NCBI RefSeq assembly: GCF_023715685.1
Contig: NZ_JAMBOQ010000001.1
Coordinates: forward strand, 558,001 to 622,000
Length of the DNA: 64,000 bases
DNA from: Priestia aryabhattai
Lineage (GTDB): Bacteria; Bacillota; Bacilli; Bacillales; Bacillaceae_H
Reading direction: 5' to 3'
Below are positions 27,932 to 36,579 of this stretch, piece after piece (within the stretch, counting starts at the first letter, position 1; each line of letters begins with the position of its first letter). The position numbers and the translations under genes were made by a program. The notes beneath the pieces are model-generated. The model had not been told where the DNA came from. It saw only the letters and a list, made by a program, of their open reading frames with translations, and did not search any database.

Positions 27932-28699
27932 CTATTTTACTTGGTTTTTTATCGGCGCAAAAGATCGGCGATGTTCTGGCAAAATCCCATATTGTTCGAT
28001 TGCTTCTAAATGTTGTTTTGTTCCATATCCCATATGTTTTTCGAATCCGTATGCAGGATAGCGTTTACCAAGTTCTTTCATCATTCGATCTCGCGTCACT
28101 TTTGCAATAACAGAGCTTGCAGCAACCGAAATGCTTGTAGCATCGCCTTTGATGATTGACTGCTGCGAAATAGGCACCGGCAGCTTCATCGCATCAATAA
28201 GCAGTTCATCAGGCTGAACAGCTAGCAATTCAATTGCTTCAGTCATTGCCTTTTTTGTTGCTTCATAAATATTAATAGAATCAATTACCTCTGCGCCTAT
28301 AATCCCTATACCGATAGCGACAGCTTTTTCGCAAATTTCTTCATAAAACTCTTCTCGCTTTGCCTCTGATAACTTTTTTGAATCTGTGAGACCAGGGAGA
28401 AAAAAATTAGGAGGCAAAATAACAGCAGCCGCTACTACCGGTCCTGCTAACGGTCCTCTTCCTACTTCGTCTACTCCGGCAATATAGGTTGCTCCTTGGC
28501 TATATAATTCGTTTTCATATCTCATCATTTCATCAAACTGTTTCTTCAAGCGCTCAGCAGCTTCAAATTGCCTTTGTTTTTGAATAATAACCTGCTGCAC
28601 ACCTTTACGCTCATCTTGTGCATATGTCTTAAATAAAGCATCTTCTGAGCTTCTCACTTGCTTTAGATCCTCTTTTATTTCCTTAATACTCTTTTTCAT
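27932..28699 (-). CDS. rnhB: Ribonuclease HII
   Basis: RNase HII removes misincorporated ribonucleotides and RNA primers. From ATG 28699 (AAGGTGGAG upstream) the product is 255 aa, the B. subtilis length. It has the Bacillus N-terminal extension, the catalytic [17 protein letters not shown] block, LTDSKKLS, and the [14 protein letters not shown] motif. It is the last gene after rbgA; a terminator lies between the two. Confidence 0.95.
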   Translation of the reverse strand: MKKSIKEIKEDLKQVRSSEDALFKTYAQDERKGVQQVIIQKQRQFEAAERLKKQFDEMMRYENELYSQGATYIAGVDEVGRGPLAGPVVAAAVILPPNFFLPGLTDSKKLSEAKREEFYEEICEKAVAIGIGIIGAEVIDSINIYEATKKAMTEAIELLAVQPDELLIDAMKLPVPISQQSIIKGDATSISVAASSVIAKVTRDRMMKELGKRYPAYGFEKHMGYGTKQHLEAIEQYGILPEHRRSFAPIKNQVK

Positions 28700-28746
28700 T
28701 AGCTCCACCTTCTTTATATCAACTTTTTCGCACTGCACCTTTATAT

Positions 28747-28784
28747 AAAAAACGCCTCATGCTGAAAAGGCAGAGGCGTTTTTT
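28747..28784 (-). terminator. Intrinsic terminator between rbgA and rnhB
   Basis: AACGCCTC and GAGGCGTT (28751-28758 with 28773-28780) form the stem, flanked by runs of A and T, giving a strong hairpin with T-tract on the minus strand after the rbgA stop. It could also act on the other strand. Confidence 0.8.
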
Positions 28785-28806
28785 GTTTCAGTTCGCAATG
28801 TGTTGC

Positions 28807-29673
28807 TTACAGCTGTCGTTCAGCTTCATTTGGATCATCAAATGTAAAGGTACCAATTTTATCCGTTCGAATTTCTCGAAGAACAAGCTCAGCTGTTTTA
28901 TCGTAATCCACCATGCCGCCACCCATTAAACAGCCGCGGCGCGACCCAATTGCATCAAACAGTTCTACAATATCTTCAGGGATTTCGATTAAATCATAAC
29001 GCTGCTTTAACTGTTCTGGGTAATGGCTAGATAAGAATCGCAGAGCATAAACAGCGACATCTTGCATATTTAAAATGGTATCTTTGATAGCACCCGTTGT
29101 CGCAAGCTTATATCCAACTGTTTCATCTTCAAACTTAGGCCACAAAATACCGGGTGTATCAAGCAGCTCCAGCTCATTTCCTACCTTAATCCACTGCTGT
29201 GCCTGCGTCACACCTGGACGATCTCCGGTCTTGGCAATTTTTTTGCTTGCAAGGCGATTAATCAGCGTCGATTTACCAACGTTAGGAATTCCTACAATCA
29301 TCGCTCGAATGGCGCGGGGTTTTTTGACTCCTTTTGCGCGCATACGGTCAAACTTCTCTTGAAGAAGTTCTTTGGAAGACGAAACAATTTGTTTCATTCC
29401 TTTACCTGCTTGTGCATCAATAGCCAAGGCATAAATACCTTGTTCTTTATAATAATCTAGCCACTGCTGAGTAACGCGCGGATCAGCTTTGTCCACTTTA
29501 TTCAGCAATACGATTCTCGGTTTGTTCACGATAATCTCATCAATCATCGGATTTCGCGATGATTGCGGAATACGTGCATCAACCAGTTCGTATACAATAT
29601 CAATCAATTTTAGCTTTTCAGTTACTTGTCTTCTGGCCTTGGCCATATGACCAGGGAACCATTGAATTGTCAT
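28807..29673 (-). CDS. rbgA: Ribosome biogenesis GTPase RbgA (YlqF)
   Basis: RbgA is a circularly permuted GTPase needed for late 50S assembly. The product (288 aa) shows the permuted order: G4 LNKVDKAD (about residues 57-64), then G1 [14 protein letters not shown], then G3 DTPGILWP, and a C-terminal helical ribosome-binding domain. It starts 21 nt after lepB. Confidence 0.96.
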   Translation of the reverse strand: MTIQWFPGHMAKARRQVTEKLKLIDIVYELVDARIPQSSRNPMIDEIIVNKPRIVLLNKVDKADPRVTQQWLDYYKEQGIYALAIDAQAGKGMKQIVSSSKELLQEKFDRMRAKGVKKPRAIRAMIVGIPNVGKSTLINRLASKKIAKTGDRPGVTQAQQWIKVGNELELLDTPGILWPKFEDETVGYKLATTGAIKDTILNMQDVAVYALRFLSSHYPEQLKQRYDLIEIPEDIVELFDAIGSRRGCLMGGGMVDYDKTAELVLREIRTDKIGTFTFDDPNEAERQL

Positions 29674-29694
29674 ATTTTACTCACCTTTTATTTT

Positions 29695-30246
29695 TTACTT
29701 TGCAAAACGCGCTTCTTTAATTGGCCAGTATACGGCACTCGTTTTACCAAGCACCTTGTCCATGCTCACAAAGCCAATCTGACGGCTGTCTTTACTGTAG
29801 CGTCGATTGTCTCCCATCACGAACAAATAACCTTCTGGCACGGTTTTTTTACCCGTTACGTCTTCTAGTTTAAAATCTTCGGTTAAATTACCGTCAATCA
29901 CTTCTTTTTTATACTGATCTAAATAGGGCTCTTTATAAGCTTTTCCATTTACATACAGCGTATCATTTCGATACTCAATATGATCACCCGGCAGTCCGAT
30001 AATACGTTTTATGTAATCTTTTTCCTCTGTAGCATGAAAAACAATAATATCAAAGCGATCAGGATCACCAATCTTATAGGAGAACTTATTTACAATCATT
30101 CGATTTTGATCATGCAGCGTAGGCATCATAGAAAGTCCATCTACTACAATCGGTGCAAACAAAAAATAGCGAATTACAACAGCTAACAGTACGGCAATGG
30201 CGATTGCTTTTATCCATTCCCATAGTTCATTTTTCTTTCGAGCCAT
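29695..30246 (-). CDS. lepB: Type I signal peptidase (SipM-like)
   Basis: This enzyme removes signal peptides from secreted pre-proteins at the outer face of the membrane. The product (183 aa) has one N-terminal membrane helix (about residues 12-30), the catalytic serine S39 in GLSMMPTL, the general base K80 in YIKRIIGLPGD, and the C-terminal box GDNRRYSKDSRQIG. It resembles the B. subtilis SipS/SipT class. B. subtilis has no sip gene between rplS and rbgA; this position fits B. megaterium sipM and the B. cereus group. Confidence 0.94.
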   Translation of the reverse strand: MARKKNELWEWIKAIAIAVLLAVVIRYFLFAPIVVDGLSMMPTLHDQNRMIVNKFSYKIGDPDRFDIIVFHATEEKDYIKRIIGLPGDHIEYRNDTLYVNGKAYKEPYLDQYKKEVIDGNLTEDFKLEDVTGKKTVPEGYLFVMGDNRRYSKDSRQIGFVSMDKVLGKTSAVYWPIKEARFAK

Positions 30247-30389
30247 CTTCAGTCCTCCAACTCTTATGTCATACCTTTATTTTAAACGATAATGTTTGAA
30301 ACGCCTAATAAATAAATAGAATAAAAAAATGATGACTTGTGCGTCTATTTTTTACTGTCAGAGAACGAATCGTTCTAAAAAAACATTTG

Positions 30390-30418
30390 AAAAAAGGAGC
30401 TTGTATGAACAAGCTCCC
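30390..30418 (-). terminator. Intrinsic terminator after rplS
   Basis: GGAGCTTGT (30396-30404) and ACAAGCTCC (30409-30417) form a 9-bp stem with a 4-nt loop, followed on the minus strand by six T. It lies just after the rplS stop. Confidence 0.85.
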
Positions 30419-30426
30419 CTTTACTA

Positions 30427-30771
30427 TTATCGAATTTCTTTAATACGCGCAGCTTTACCACGTAATTCACGTAGGTAATAAAGTTTCGCACGGCGTACTT
30501 TACCGCGGCGCATTACTTCGATTTTTGCAATTTTTGGCGTATGAAGTGGGAATGTACGCTCTACACCTACACCGTAAGAAATCTTACGTACTGTAAATGT
30601 TTCGCTGATACCACCGCCACGACGCTTAATAACAACACCTTCAAATACCTGAACACGTTCACGAGTACCCTCAACGATATTTACGTGTACACGTACAGTA
30701 TCACCAGGACGGAACGTAGGAAGATCTGTTTTTAATTGTTCTTTTGTAATCTCTTCGATTAATTTTTGCAT
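30427..30771 (-). CDS. rplS: 50S ribosomal protein L19
   Basis: L19 lies at the 30S-50S interface. From ATG 30771 (GGAAGGAG upstream) the product is 114 aa with [22 protein letters not shown] and the C-terminal [16 protein letters not shown]. The frame is open upstream to 30819, but those codons lie in the predicted leader RNA. It follows trmD and has its own promoter candidate. Confidence 0.96.
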   Translation of the reverse strand: MQKLIEEITKEQLKTDLPTFRPGDTVRVHVNIVEGTRERVQVFEGVVIKRRGGGISETFTVRKISYGVGVERTFPLHTPKIAKIEVMRRGKVRRAKLYYLRELRGKAARIKEIR

Positions 30772-30870
30772 CGCGTGTTTCAACTCCTTCCAACAGACGC
30801 TCATACCAATGCTTCTCAATCATTGCAGCGGAACATCGTTATAGGTGACCAGACATCTGCCCAAGCCACA
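30772..30870 (-). promoter_or_regulatory. Probable L19 leader (autoregulatory 5' UTR of rplS)
   Basis: About 100 nt separate the predicted rplS transcription start from its ATG. The RNA can form a hairpin in which CGCTGCAATG pairs with CATTGGTATGAGCG-like sequence around a short A/G-rich loop, ending shortly before the ribosome-binding site. L19 leaders are known upstream of rplS in Firmicutes; I have matched position and hairpin but not a covariance model. Confidence 0.45.
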
Positions 30871-30876
30871 AAATCT

Positions 30877-30905
30877 ATCTTAGCACACTCTTATACCGTA
30901 TGCAA
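30877..30905 (-). promoter_or_regulatory. Candidate rplS promoter
   Basis: TTGCAT (30905-30900) and an extended -10, TGC-TAAGAT (30882-30877), are 17 bp apart on the minus strand, just after the trmD stop. The -35 is weak; the TGn extension supports the call. Confidence 0.5.
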
Positions 30906-30932
30906 CAGAGTTTATGCATAAATTTCATGGAT

Positions 30933-31673
30933 TTATGAAAGCTGATTTTCTTCTTTTAATTGAGCTACTAGTTTCTTTTGCTCTTCTGTTAGCTCCATTT
31001 TTTCAAGCATATCCGGTCTTCGAAGCAACGTGCGCTTTAAAGACTCTTTTTGGCGCCACTGTTCAATTTTTTTATGATTTCCTGACATAAGTACTTCAGG
31101 AACTGTTAAGCCTCTAAAATCAGCAGGACGCGTATAGTGCGGGTGCTCTAGTAAACCGGTGCTATGTGAGTCCTGTACAGCTGAATGATTGTTGCCAAGC
31201 ACATCAGGAAGCAGGCGAACAACGCTATCGATCACAACCATTGCACCAAGCTCTCCTCCGGTTAATACATAGTCACCAATTGAAATTTCATCGGTTACCA
31301 GCTGCTCACGAATTCGTTCATCATACCCTTCGTAATGGCCGCAAATGAAAATTAGATGCTCTTCTGCTGCTAGTTCTTCTGCTTTTGCCTGCGTATAGCG
31401 TTCCCCTTGCGGACAAAGCAAAATCACCCGGGGCTTTTTTGCTGTTTCAGTGAGCTTTTCTACGGCGTCAAAAATAGGCTGCGGCGTCAATACCATTCCA
31501 GCACCTCCGCCGTAAGGATAATCGTCTACGTTTTGATGTTTGTTCGTAGAATATTCTCGGAAATTAACCACATTCAGTTCAACCGCATTTTTTTCCTGTG
31601 CTTTTTTCAAAATTGATTCGCCAAAAACACCGTCAAACATAGAAGGAAATAACGACAGTACATCAATTTTCAT
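30933..31673 (-). CDS. trmD: tRNA (guanine-37-N1) methyltransferase TrmD
   Basis: TrmD methylates G37 next to the anticodon and prevents frameshifting. The product (246 aa) is a SPOUT knot enzyme with [17 protein letters not shown], the [11 protein letters not shown] motif, and the SAM-binding [11 protein letters not shown]. Its start overlaps the rimM stop by one base (TAATG). Confidence 0.97.
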   Translation of the reverse strand: MKIDVLSLFPSMFDGVFGESILKKAQEKNAVELNVVNFREYSTNKHQNVDDYPYGGGAGMVLTPQPIFDAVEKLTETAKKPRVILLCPQGERYTQAKAEELAAEEHLIFICGHYEGYDERIREQLVTDEISIGDYVLTGGELGAMVVIDSVVRLLPDVLGNNHSAVQDSHSTGLLEHPHYTRPADFRGLTVPEVLMSGNHKKIEQWRQKESLKRTLLRRPDMLEKMELTEEQKKLVAQLKEENQLS

Positions 31674-32185
31674 TAGTCCAATAACCCTTCCATTACTGTA
31701 ATAACAATCTCTTTTTCATCTATATCAATAGATTGTACCACGTCGTCGATATAAGGAATGAGAACTTCTTTTCCGCCTTTTTTAACAACCCACACATCAT
31801 TAGCTCCCGGCGTTAAAATTTCTTTGACCGTTCCTACCTCTACTCCGTCTTCTGTTTTTACTGTACAGCCAATAATTTCATGGAAATAGAATTCACCTTC
31901 TTCTAAATCCGTTAGCTGCTCTTCAGGAATTTTCACTTCGCAGTTTTTGTACTGCTCAACATCATTTACGTTGTGGTAGCCTTCGAATGTAAGCAGATCA
32001 AAATTTTTATGCCTGCGGTGGCTTGCTACCGTTACTTCCACCGGCTCGCTTTGCTTTTCTTTGAAGATATAAAGCTTATTTCCTTTTTCATAGCGCTCAT
32101 CAGCAAAATCCGTAGTTGATACAATACGAACTTCTCCTTTTACACCATGGGTATTCACAATTTTTCCAACCTTAAACCATTTCAT
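31673..32185 (-). CDS. rimM: 16S rRNA processing protein RimM
   Basis: RimM binds S19 and helps mature the 30S head. The product (170 aa) has the N-terminal RimM beta barrel ([16 protein letters not shown]) and the C-terminal PRC-barrel ([22 protein letters not shown]). It lies between ylqD and trmD, as in B. subtilis. Confidence 0.95.
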   Translation of the reverse strand: MKWFKVGKIVNTHGVKGEVRIVSTTDFADERYEKGNKLYIFKEKQSEPVEVTVASHRRHKNFDLLTFEGYHNVNDVEQYKNCEVKIPEEQLTDLEEGEFYFHEIIGCTVKTEDGVEVGTVKEILTPGANDVWVVKKGGKEVLIPYIDDVVQSIDIDEKEIVITVMEGLLD

Positions 32186-32197
32186 GCTTCTTCACCT

Positions 32198-32581
32198 CTA
32201 TCTAATCTCAACAACTTTGCTATCTTTTATAATAATTGTTTTACTTTCTTTTATCTTTTCCCAATCATCGCCGATTTTTACCTCTACTAAGGCATCCAGT
32301 TCAGTTTCAACGAGTTCGCTCCCTAAAGGAAGCTTTTCTAATTGCGTCAGCTGAAAGTTCAACACTTCAATTTTTTCAAGGCGAGCGGATTTTTCTTTTT
32401 CAAATTGACTATGTAATAAAGAAGAACCTTTATTGGCTTTTTCCATGTGCTTTAACTGAAATTTCAGCTGTTCCATTTCCTTTTCAAGCGCCTGCTTGCG
32501 GTTTACAAAACGATTTTCAAGATCTTGTTTGCTTGCTTCAGTTAACACTTGTTTCACAACCACTTTTTGAATAATGTTCAA
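32198..32581 (-). CDS. ylqD: YlqD-family conserved protein of unknown function
   Basis: From TTG 32581 (GGAGGG six bases upstream) the product is 127 aa, beginning with the family pattern NIIQKVVVKQVLTEASK. It is largely coiled coil (about residues 20-85) with a beta-rich, acidic C-terminus. The open frame runs to 32683, but the upstream part lacks family sequence. The position between khpA and rimM matches B. subtilis. No biochemical function is established that I know of. Confidence 0.85.
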   Translation of the reverse strand: MNIIQKVVVKQVLTEASKQDLENRFVNRKQALEKEMEQLKFQLKHMEKANKGSSLLHSQFEKEKSARLEKIEVLNFQLTQLEKLPLGSELVETELDALVEVKIGDDWEKIKESKTIIIKDSKVVEIR

Positions 32582-32696
32582 AACGTTCCCTCCGCCCTCA
32601 AGATAGTGACCTTGTGCTTTTTGCATGCATATTGAATAGCTGCTTCTTGCTCGCAAAAGACTTACTGTGATCAAAAGGTTCATCTTATCATAACAT

Positions 32697-32726
32697 AAAA
32701 AAAGGGCGAGGTTATCCCTCTCCCTT
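32697..32726 (-). terminator. Probable terminator after khpA
   Basis: AAGGGCGAGG (32702-32711) and CCTCTCCCTT (32717-32726) form a stem with one mismatch, followed on the minus strand by seven T. It would separate rpsP-khpA from ylqD-rimM-trmD, at least partly. Confidence 0.7.
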
Positions 32727-32731
32727 TTTGA

Positions 32732-32962
32732 TTACTCTTGAATTTTCACATACACTTTTTTACCTTGCTGTGATGCTGCTGCATTCACAACAGTTCGAAT
32801 CGCTTTTGCAACGCGGCCTTGTTTGCCGATTACTTTGCCGACATCTTCTTGGTGAACAGTAAGGGTGTACGTCACTTGACGTTCATCTTCTTGTTCTTCC
32901 ACTTTAACATCAGCTGGATAATCAACAAGCGGCTTTACAATTGTTTCGATTAGTGATGTCAT
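32732..32962 (-). CDS. khpA: KH-domain RNA-binding protein KhpA (YlqC)
   Basis: KhpA binds RNA, usually with KhpB/Jag, and affects cell length and division in Gram-positive bacteria. The product (76 aa) is a single type II KH domain with the GKVIGKQGRVAKAIR loop at about residues 45-59. It lies 11 nt after rpsP. Confidence 0.93.
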   Translation of the reverse strand: MTSLIETIVKPLVDYPADVKVEEQEDERQVTYTLTVHQEDVGKVIGKQGRVAKAIRTVVNAAASQQGKKVYVKIQE

Positions 32963-32973
32963 CTCGAGTGAAA

Positions 32974-33324
<351 letters not shown>

Positions 33325-33382
33325 TTAACACTAGAAAAATATTTTATTTCTTTTGGTTTTTCAGTCCAAATCAAGCGTTTTA

Positions 33383-34726
33383 TCATGAAAAGAATGGAAG
33401 TTTCATACCCTTTTTCTTGCCTTTTGACATATTTGTCATTTGTTTCATCATTTTTTTCATGTCTTCAAATTGCTTAAGCAAACGGTTGACTTCTTGTACA
33501 GAACGTCCGCTTCCTTTTGCAATACGCTTTCTTCGACTTGCATTAATGATTTCAGGGTTTGTTTTTTCCGCTTTCGTCATAGAACGAATAATTGCTTCTA
33601 CATGATTAATTTGCTTTTCATCAACCTGCAGGTTTTTGAGCCCCTTTACTTTATTGGCGCCCGGAAGCATACCAATTAGCTCATCAAGCGGTCCCATTTG
33701 ACGCACTTGAGCAAGTTGATCTAAAAAGTCATCAAATGTAAATGACTGTGTGCGAAGCTTAGCTTCAAGCTCCTTTGCTTTTTCAGCATCTACATTTGCC
33801 TGAGCCTTTTCGATAAGCGTCAGCACATCACCCATACCTAAGATACGGGAAGCCATACGCTCTGGGTGGAATGCTTCAATAGCATCCATCTTTTCTCCAA
33901 GACCGACAAACTTAATTGGTGTATCGGTTACTGCACGAATAGAAAGCGCTGCACCACCGCGAGTATCGCCGTCTAGTTTCGTTAATACAACTCCAGTTAA
34001 TCCTAATTGCTTATTAAAGCTATCCGCAACGTTTACTGCATCTTGACCCGTCATCGCATCGACAACAAGGAAAATTTCGTCTGGGTTAGAAAGCTCTTTG
34101 ATCTGTTCTAACTCCTCCATTAGATTTTCATCAACATGCAAACGTCCCGCTGTATCAATTAATACATAATCGTGATGCTCTTCTTTCGCATGAGCAATCG
34201 CTTGTTTTGCAATCTCCACAGGACTTACTTGATCACCTAATGAAAAAACAGACATGCTAAGCTGTTTCCCTAGTGTTTCAAGCTGTTTAATAGCTGCCGG
34301 ACGATAAATATCTGCTGCTACAAGCAATGGATTACGGTTATATTTTTTACGTAATAAATTGGCAAGTTTACCAGTTGTCGTTGTTTTACCTGCACCTTGA
34401 AGTCCAACCATCATAATTACAGTTGGAGCTTTTGGAGCTACTGCAATCTTGCTTTGCTCTCCGCCCATAAGTGCAGTTAATTCTTCTTGTACAACCTTAA
34501 TAACTTGTTGTCCAGGCGTTAAGCTCTTAAGAACGTCTTGACCTACAGCACGTTCGCTTACGCGCTTAACAAAGTCTTTTACTACTTTAAAGTTTACATC
34601 GGCTTCTAAAAGGGCAAGTCTAACTTCACGCATCATTTCTTTAACATCAGCTTCGTTAACTTTTCCTTTTCCTTTTAACTTTTGCAGTGTGCTTTGCAAA
34701 CGGTCGGCTAATCCTTCAAATGCCAT
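33383..34726 (-). CDS. ffh: Signal recognition particle GTPase Ffh
   Basis: Ffh binds signal sequences and 4.5S/6S RNA and delivers ribosomes to FtsY. The product (447 aa) has the N domain, the G domain with G1 GLQGAGKT at residues 108-115, DTAGRL and TKLDGDTRGGAA, and a methionine-rich M domain ending in KKMMKQMTNMSKGKKKG. It lies 12 nt after ylxM. Confidence 0.97.
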   Translation of the reverse strand: MAFEGLADRLQSTLQKLKGKGKVNEADVKEMMREVRLALLEADVNFKVVKDFVKRVSERAVGQDVLKSLTPGQQVIKVVQEELTALMGGEQSKIAVAPKAPTVIMMVGLQGAGKTTTTGKLANLLRKKYNRNPLLVAADIYRPAAIKQLETLGKQLSMSVFSLGDQVSPVEIAKQAIAHAKEEHHDYVLIDTAGRLHVDENLMEELEQIKELSNPDEIFLVVDAMTGQDAVNVADSFNKQLGLTGVVLTKLDGDTRGGAALSIRAVTDTPIKFVGLGEKMDAIEAFHPERMASRILGMGDVLTLIEKAQANVDAEKAKELEAKLRTQSFTFDDFLDQLAQVRQMGPLDELIGMLPGANKVKGLKNLQVDEKQINHVEAIIRSMTKAEKTNPEIINASRRKRIAKGSGRSVQEVNRLLKQFEDMKKMMKQMTNMSKGKKKGMKLPFFS

Positions 34727-34738
34727 ATACGCCGCCCC

Positions 34739-35092
34739 CTAATCTAATTTCTCGAGCGAATCAAGAAGAGAAGAAAGCTTACTGTTCTTGTTTAAGTCAG
34801 CTGCAAGTTCGTCTTTCAGTTGTTGAACAATTGATTGACGCTCTTGAAACCGTTGAAATAACAATAGCTTTTCCTCATATTGTTCAAGCATTTGCTCTGT
34901 ACGTTTTATATTATCATAAACTGCTTGACGACTCACATCAAATTCTTCCGCTATTTCACCGAGGGAATAATCATCCAAGTAATAAAGTGACATATAACTT
35001 CTTTGTTTGGGCGTCAACAGCGCCTGATAGAAGTCAAATAAGTAATTCATTCTTGTTGTTTTTTCGAGCATATGCACGCTCTTTTCAACCAT
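34739..35092 (-). CDS. ylxM: YlxM, HTH-containing SRP-associated protein
   Basis: YlxM is a small helix-turn-helix protein encoded next to ffh in Firmicutes; the streptococcal homologue modulates SRP activity. The product (117 aa) holds [22 protein letters not shown] and the [24 protein letters not shown] (about residues 44-64), with a C-terminal coiled coil. The ATG at 35092 has AAGGGGG seven bases upstream; a start seven codons later (35071) would give 110 aa as in relatives. It has its own promoter. Confidence 0.9.
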   Translation of the reverse strand: MVEKSVHMLEKTTRMNYLFDFYQALLTPKQRSYMSLYYLDDYSLGEIAEEFDVSRQAVYDNIKRTEQMLEQYEEKLLLFQRFQERQSIVQQLKDELAADLNKNSKLSSLLDSLEKLD

Positions 35093-35134
35093 TTGACCGC
35101 CCCCTTGTTAAGTGAAAAGCCTTTACATGTTATT

Positions 35135-35163
35135 AGTTTAACTAGGCTAGGTTTGAATGTCAA
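35135..35163 (-). promoter_or_regulatory. Predicted promoter of ylxM-ffh
   Basis: A perfect TTGACA (35163-35158) and TAAACT (35140-35135) are exactly 17 bp apart on the minus strand, about 40 nt before the ylxM ATG. It would drive ylxM-ffh independently of ftsY. Confidence 0.65.
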
Positions 35164-35283
35164 GTTTTTTCCTTAACACCTGACATTTTCCCATTTAAAA
35201 GAGATGGAGACCTAACTAAATCAATTCAATCTAAAGACGAACAAATAGAATAAATGAGCTAGTATGGATCACTTGTTACACCG

Positions 35284-35413
35284 CTGTTGATTTCCGTGCA
35301 AGACTTCGCTTTCCGCGGGCGGGCGATGAGCCTCCTCGTCGCTTACGCTTCTGCGGGGTCTCATCTATTCCGCTTTTCCCGCAGGAGTCTTCGCCTTGCC
35401 CTCCAATCAACAG
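35284..35413. repeat. GC-rich palindromic intergenic repeat element
   Basis: A 130-bp block is bounded by perfect 9-bp terminal inverted repeats (CTGTTGATT at 35284-35292, AATCAACAG at 35405-35413). Inside are nested complementary pairs (GCAAG/CTTGC, GACT/AGTC, GATGAG/CTCATC) around CGCTTTCCGCGGGCGGGC, so the whole can fold into one long imperfect stem. GC content is clearly above the flanks. I recall very similar sequences dispersed in many Bacillus genomes; I cannot verify copy number here. Confidence 0.75.
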
Positions 35414-35458
35414 CTAGAAGTAACTACATACATGAAACCTACGTTCACCATACCCATG

Positions 35459-35513
35459 AAAAAATCCGAACGAATTTGATTCTCCATCAAGAATCTCGAT
35501 TCATCGTTCGGAT
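35459..35513 (-). terminator. Intrinsic terminator after ftsY
   Basis: On the minus strand an outer stem, ATCCGAACGA with TCGTTCGGAT, encloses an inner ATTC/GAAT-rich stem and is followed by six T. Upstream lies GAGGCTGGGACAAAA, a sequence I recall as frequent before such terminators in Firmicutes. Confidence 0.8.
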
Positions 35514-35555
35514 CTTCCTTCAACTAAAATACTTTTGTCCCAGCCTCTTTTGAGA

Positions 35556-36554
35556 TTATGTCTCTTTTTCTGTTTCTTCCTCTACAGCATTGGCAAATAA
35601 TCCATAGATATATTGCTCCGTGTCAAACGGCTGAAGATCGTCTACTTTTTCTCCAAGTCCAACGAATTTAACGGGAAGCTTCAGTTCGTTTCGAATGGCA
35701 AGAACAATTCCGCCTTTAGCCGTACCATCTAGTTTTGTTAACACAATCCCCGTCACGTTCGTCGCTTCTGAGAATGTTTTAGCCTGACTTAAAGCGTTTT
35801 GACCCGTCGTCGCATCAAGTACAAGGAGTACTTCATGAGGAGCACCAGGAATTTCTCGCTCAATAACACGCTTTACTTTCTCTAATTCTTTCATTAAATT
35901 CACTTTGTTTTGAAGGCGCCCTGCTGTATCACATAATAAAACATCTGCTTTTCGAGCCTTGGCTGACTGAACAGCGTCATACATGACAGCGGCAGGGTCA
36001 GAACCTGCAGATTGCTTAATAACATCAACACCAACGCGTTCTCCCCATACTTCTAACTGCTCAATCGCACCGGCACGGAACGTATCTCCTGCGGCCATTA
36101 CTACTTTTTTGTCCTCTTGTTTAAATTTATGCGCAATTTTCCCAATTGTTGTTGTTTTTCCAACGCCGTTTACCCCTACAAACAAAATAACCGTTAAATC
36201 ATTTTGCTGCATATTCAGTTCACCAATCTGCTCTTCACCAGATTCATAAATATCAATTAATTTCTCAGAGATGACAGCCTGTACATCTTGAGGGTCCTTA
36301 ATGTTACGGCGTTTCACTTCCGATTTTAAGTCATCAATTAAATCCAACACGGTAGCCACACCGACGTCAGCACTAATTAAAATTTCTTCTAATTCCTCAA
36401 AAAACTCTTCGTCTACTTGACGATAGCGAGACACTAGATCATTCACGCGTTCTGAAAAAGAATTGCGCGTTTTTGATAGTCCATCTTTAAATTTTTGTGT
36501 AACAGAATCCGTTTGCATTGTAATTTTTTCTTTTAGTTTCTTAAAAAAACTCAT
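35556..36554 (-). CDS. ftsY: SRP receptor FtsY
   Basis: FtsY is the membrane-associated SRP receptor GTPase. From ATG 36554 (AAAGGGTGG upstream; a GTG at 36563 overlaps that site) the product is 332 aa, with a short basic N-terminus, the N domain, G1 GVNGVGKT at residues 127-134, DTAGRLQNK and TKLDGTAKGG. The acidic A domain is short, as in Bacillus. It starts 25 nt after smc. Confidence 0.96.
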   Translation of the reverse strand: MSFFKKLKEKITMQTDSVTQKFKDGLSKTRNSFSERVNDLVSRYRQVDEEFFEELEEILISADVGVATVLDLIDDLKSEVKRRNIKDPQDVQAVISEKLIDIYESGEEQIGELNMQQNDLTVILFVGVNGVGKTTTIGKIAHKFKQEDKKVVMAAGDTFRAGAIEQLEVWGERVGVDVIKQSAGSDPAAVMYDAVQSAKARKADVLLCDTAGRLQNKVNLMKELEKVKRVIEREIPGAPHEVLLVLDATTGQNALSQAKTFSEATNVTGIVLTKLDGTAKGGIVLAIRNELKLPVKFVGLGEKVDDLQPFDTEQYIYGLFANAVEEETEKET

Positions 36555-36579
36555 TCGTACCACCCTTTCATTCTATGAG

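Larger units (their letters stand above)
35093..35555. other. ftsY-ylxM intergenic region with promoter, repeat element and terminator
   Basis: This stretch contains, in transcription order, the ftsY terminator (35459-35513), a 130-bp GC-rich repeat element (35284-35413), and the ylxM-ffh promoter (35135-35163). A plus-strand open frame of 88 codons crosses the repeat; it is an accident of the GC-rich element and has no ribosome-binding site. Confidence 0.8.

Noticed and set aside
30362..30376. LexA (SOS) box
   Set aside because: The palindrome has GAAC and GTTC arms but a 5-bp centre; the Bacillus SOS box needs four.
35287..35553. 88-codon plus-strand open frame across the repeat element
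   Set aside because: The frame is a by-product of the GC-rich palindrome and the terminator; no ribosome-binding site and no protein-like composition.
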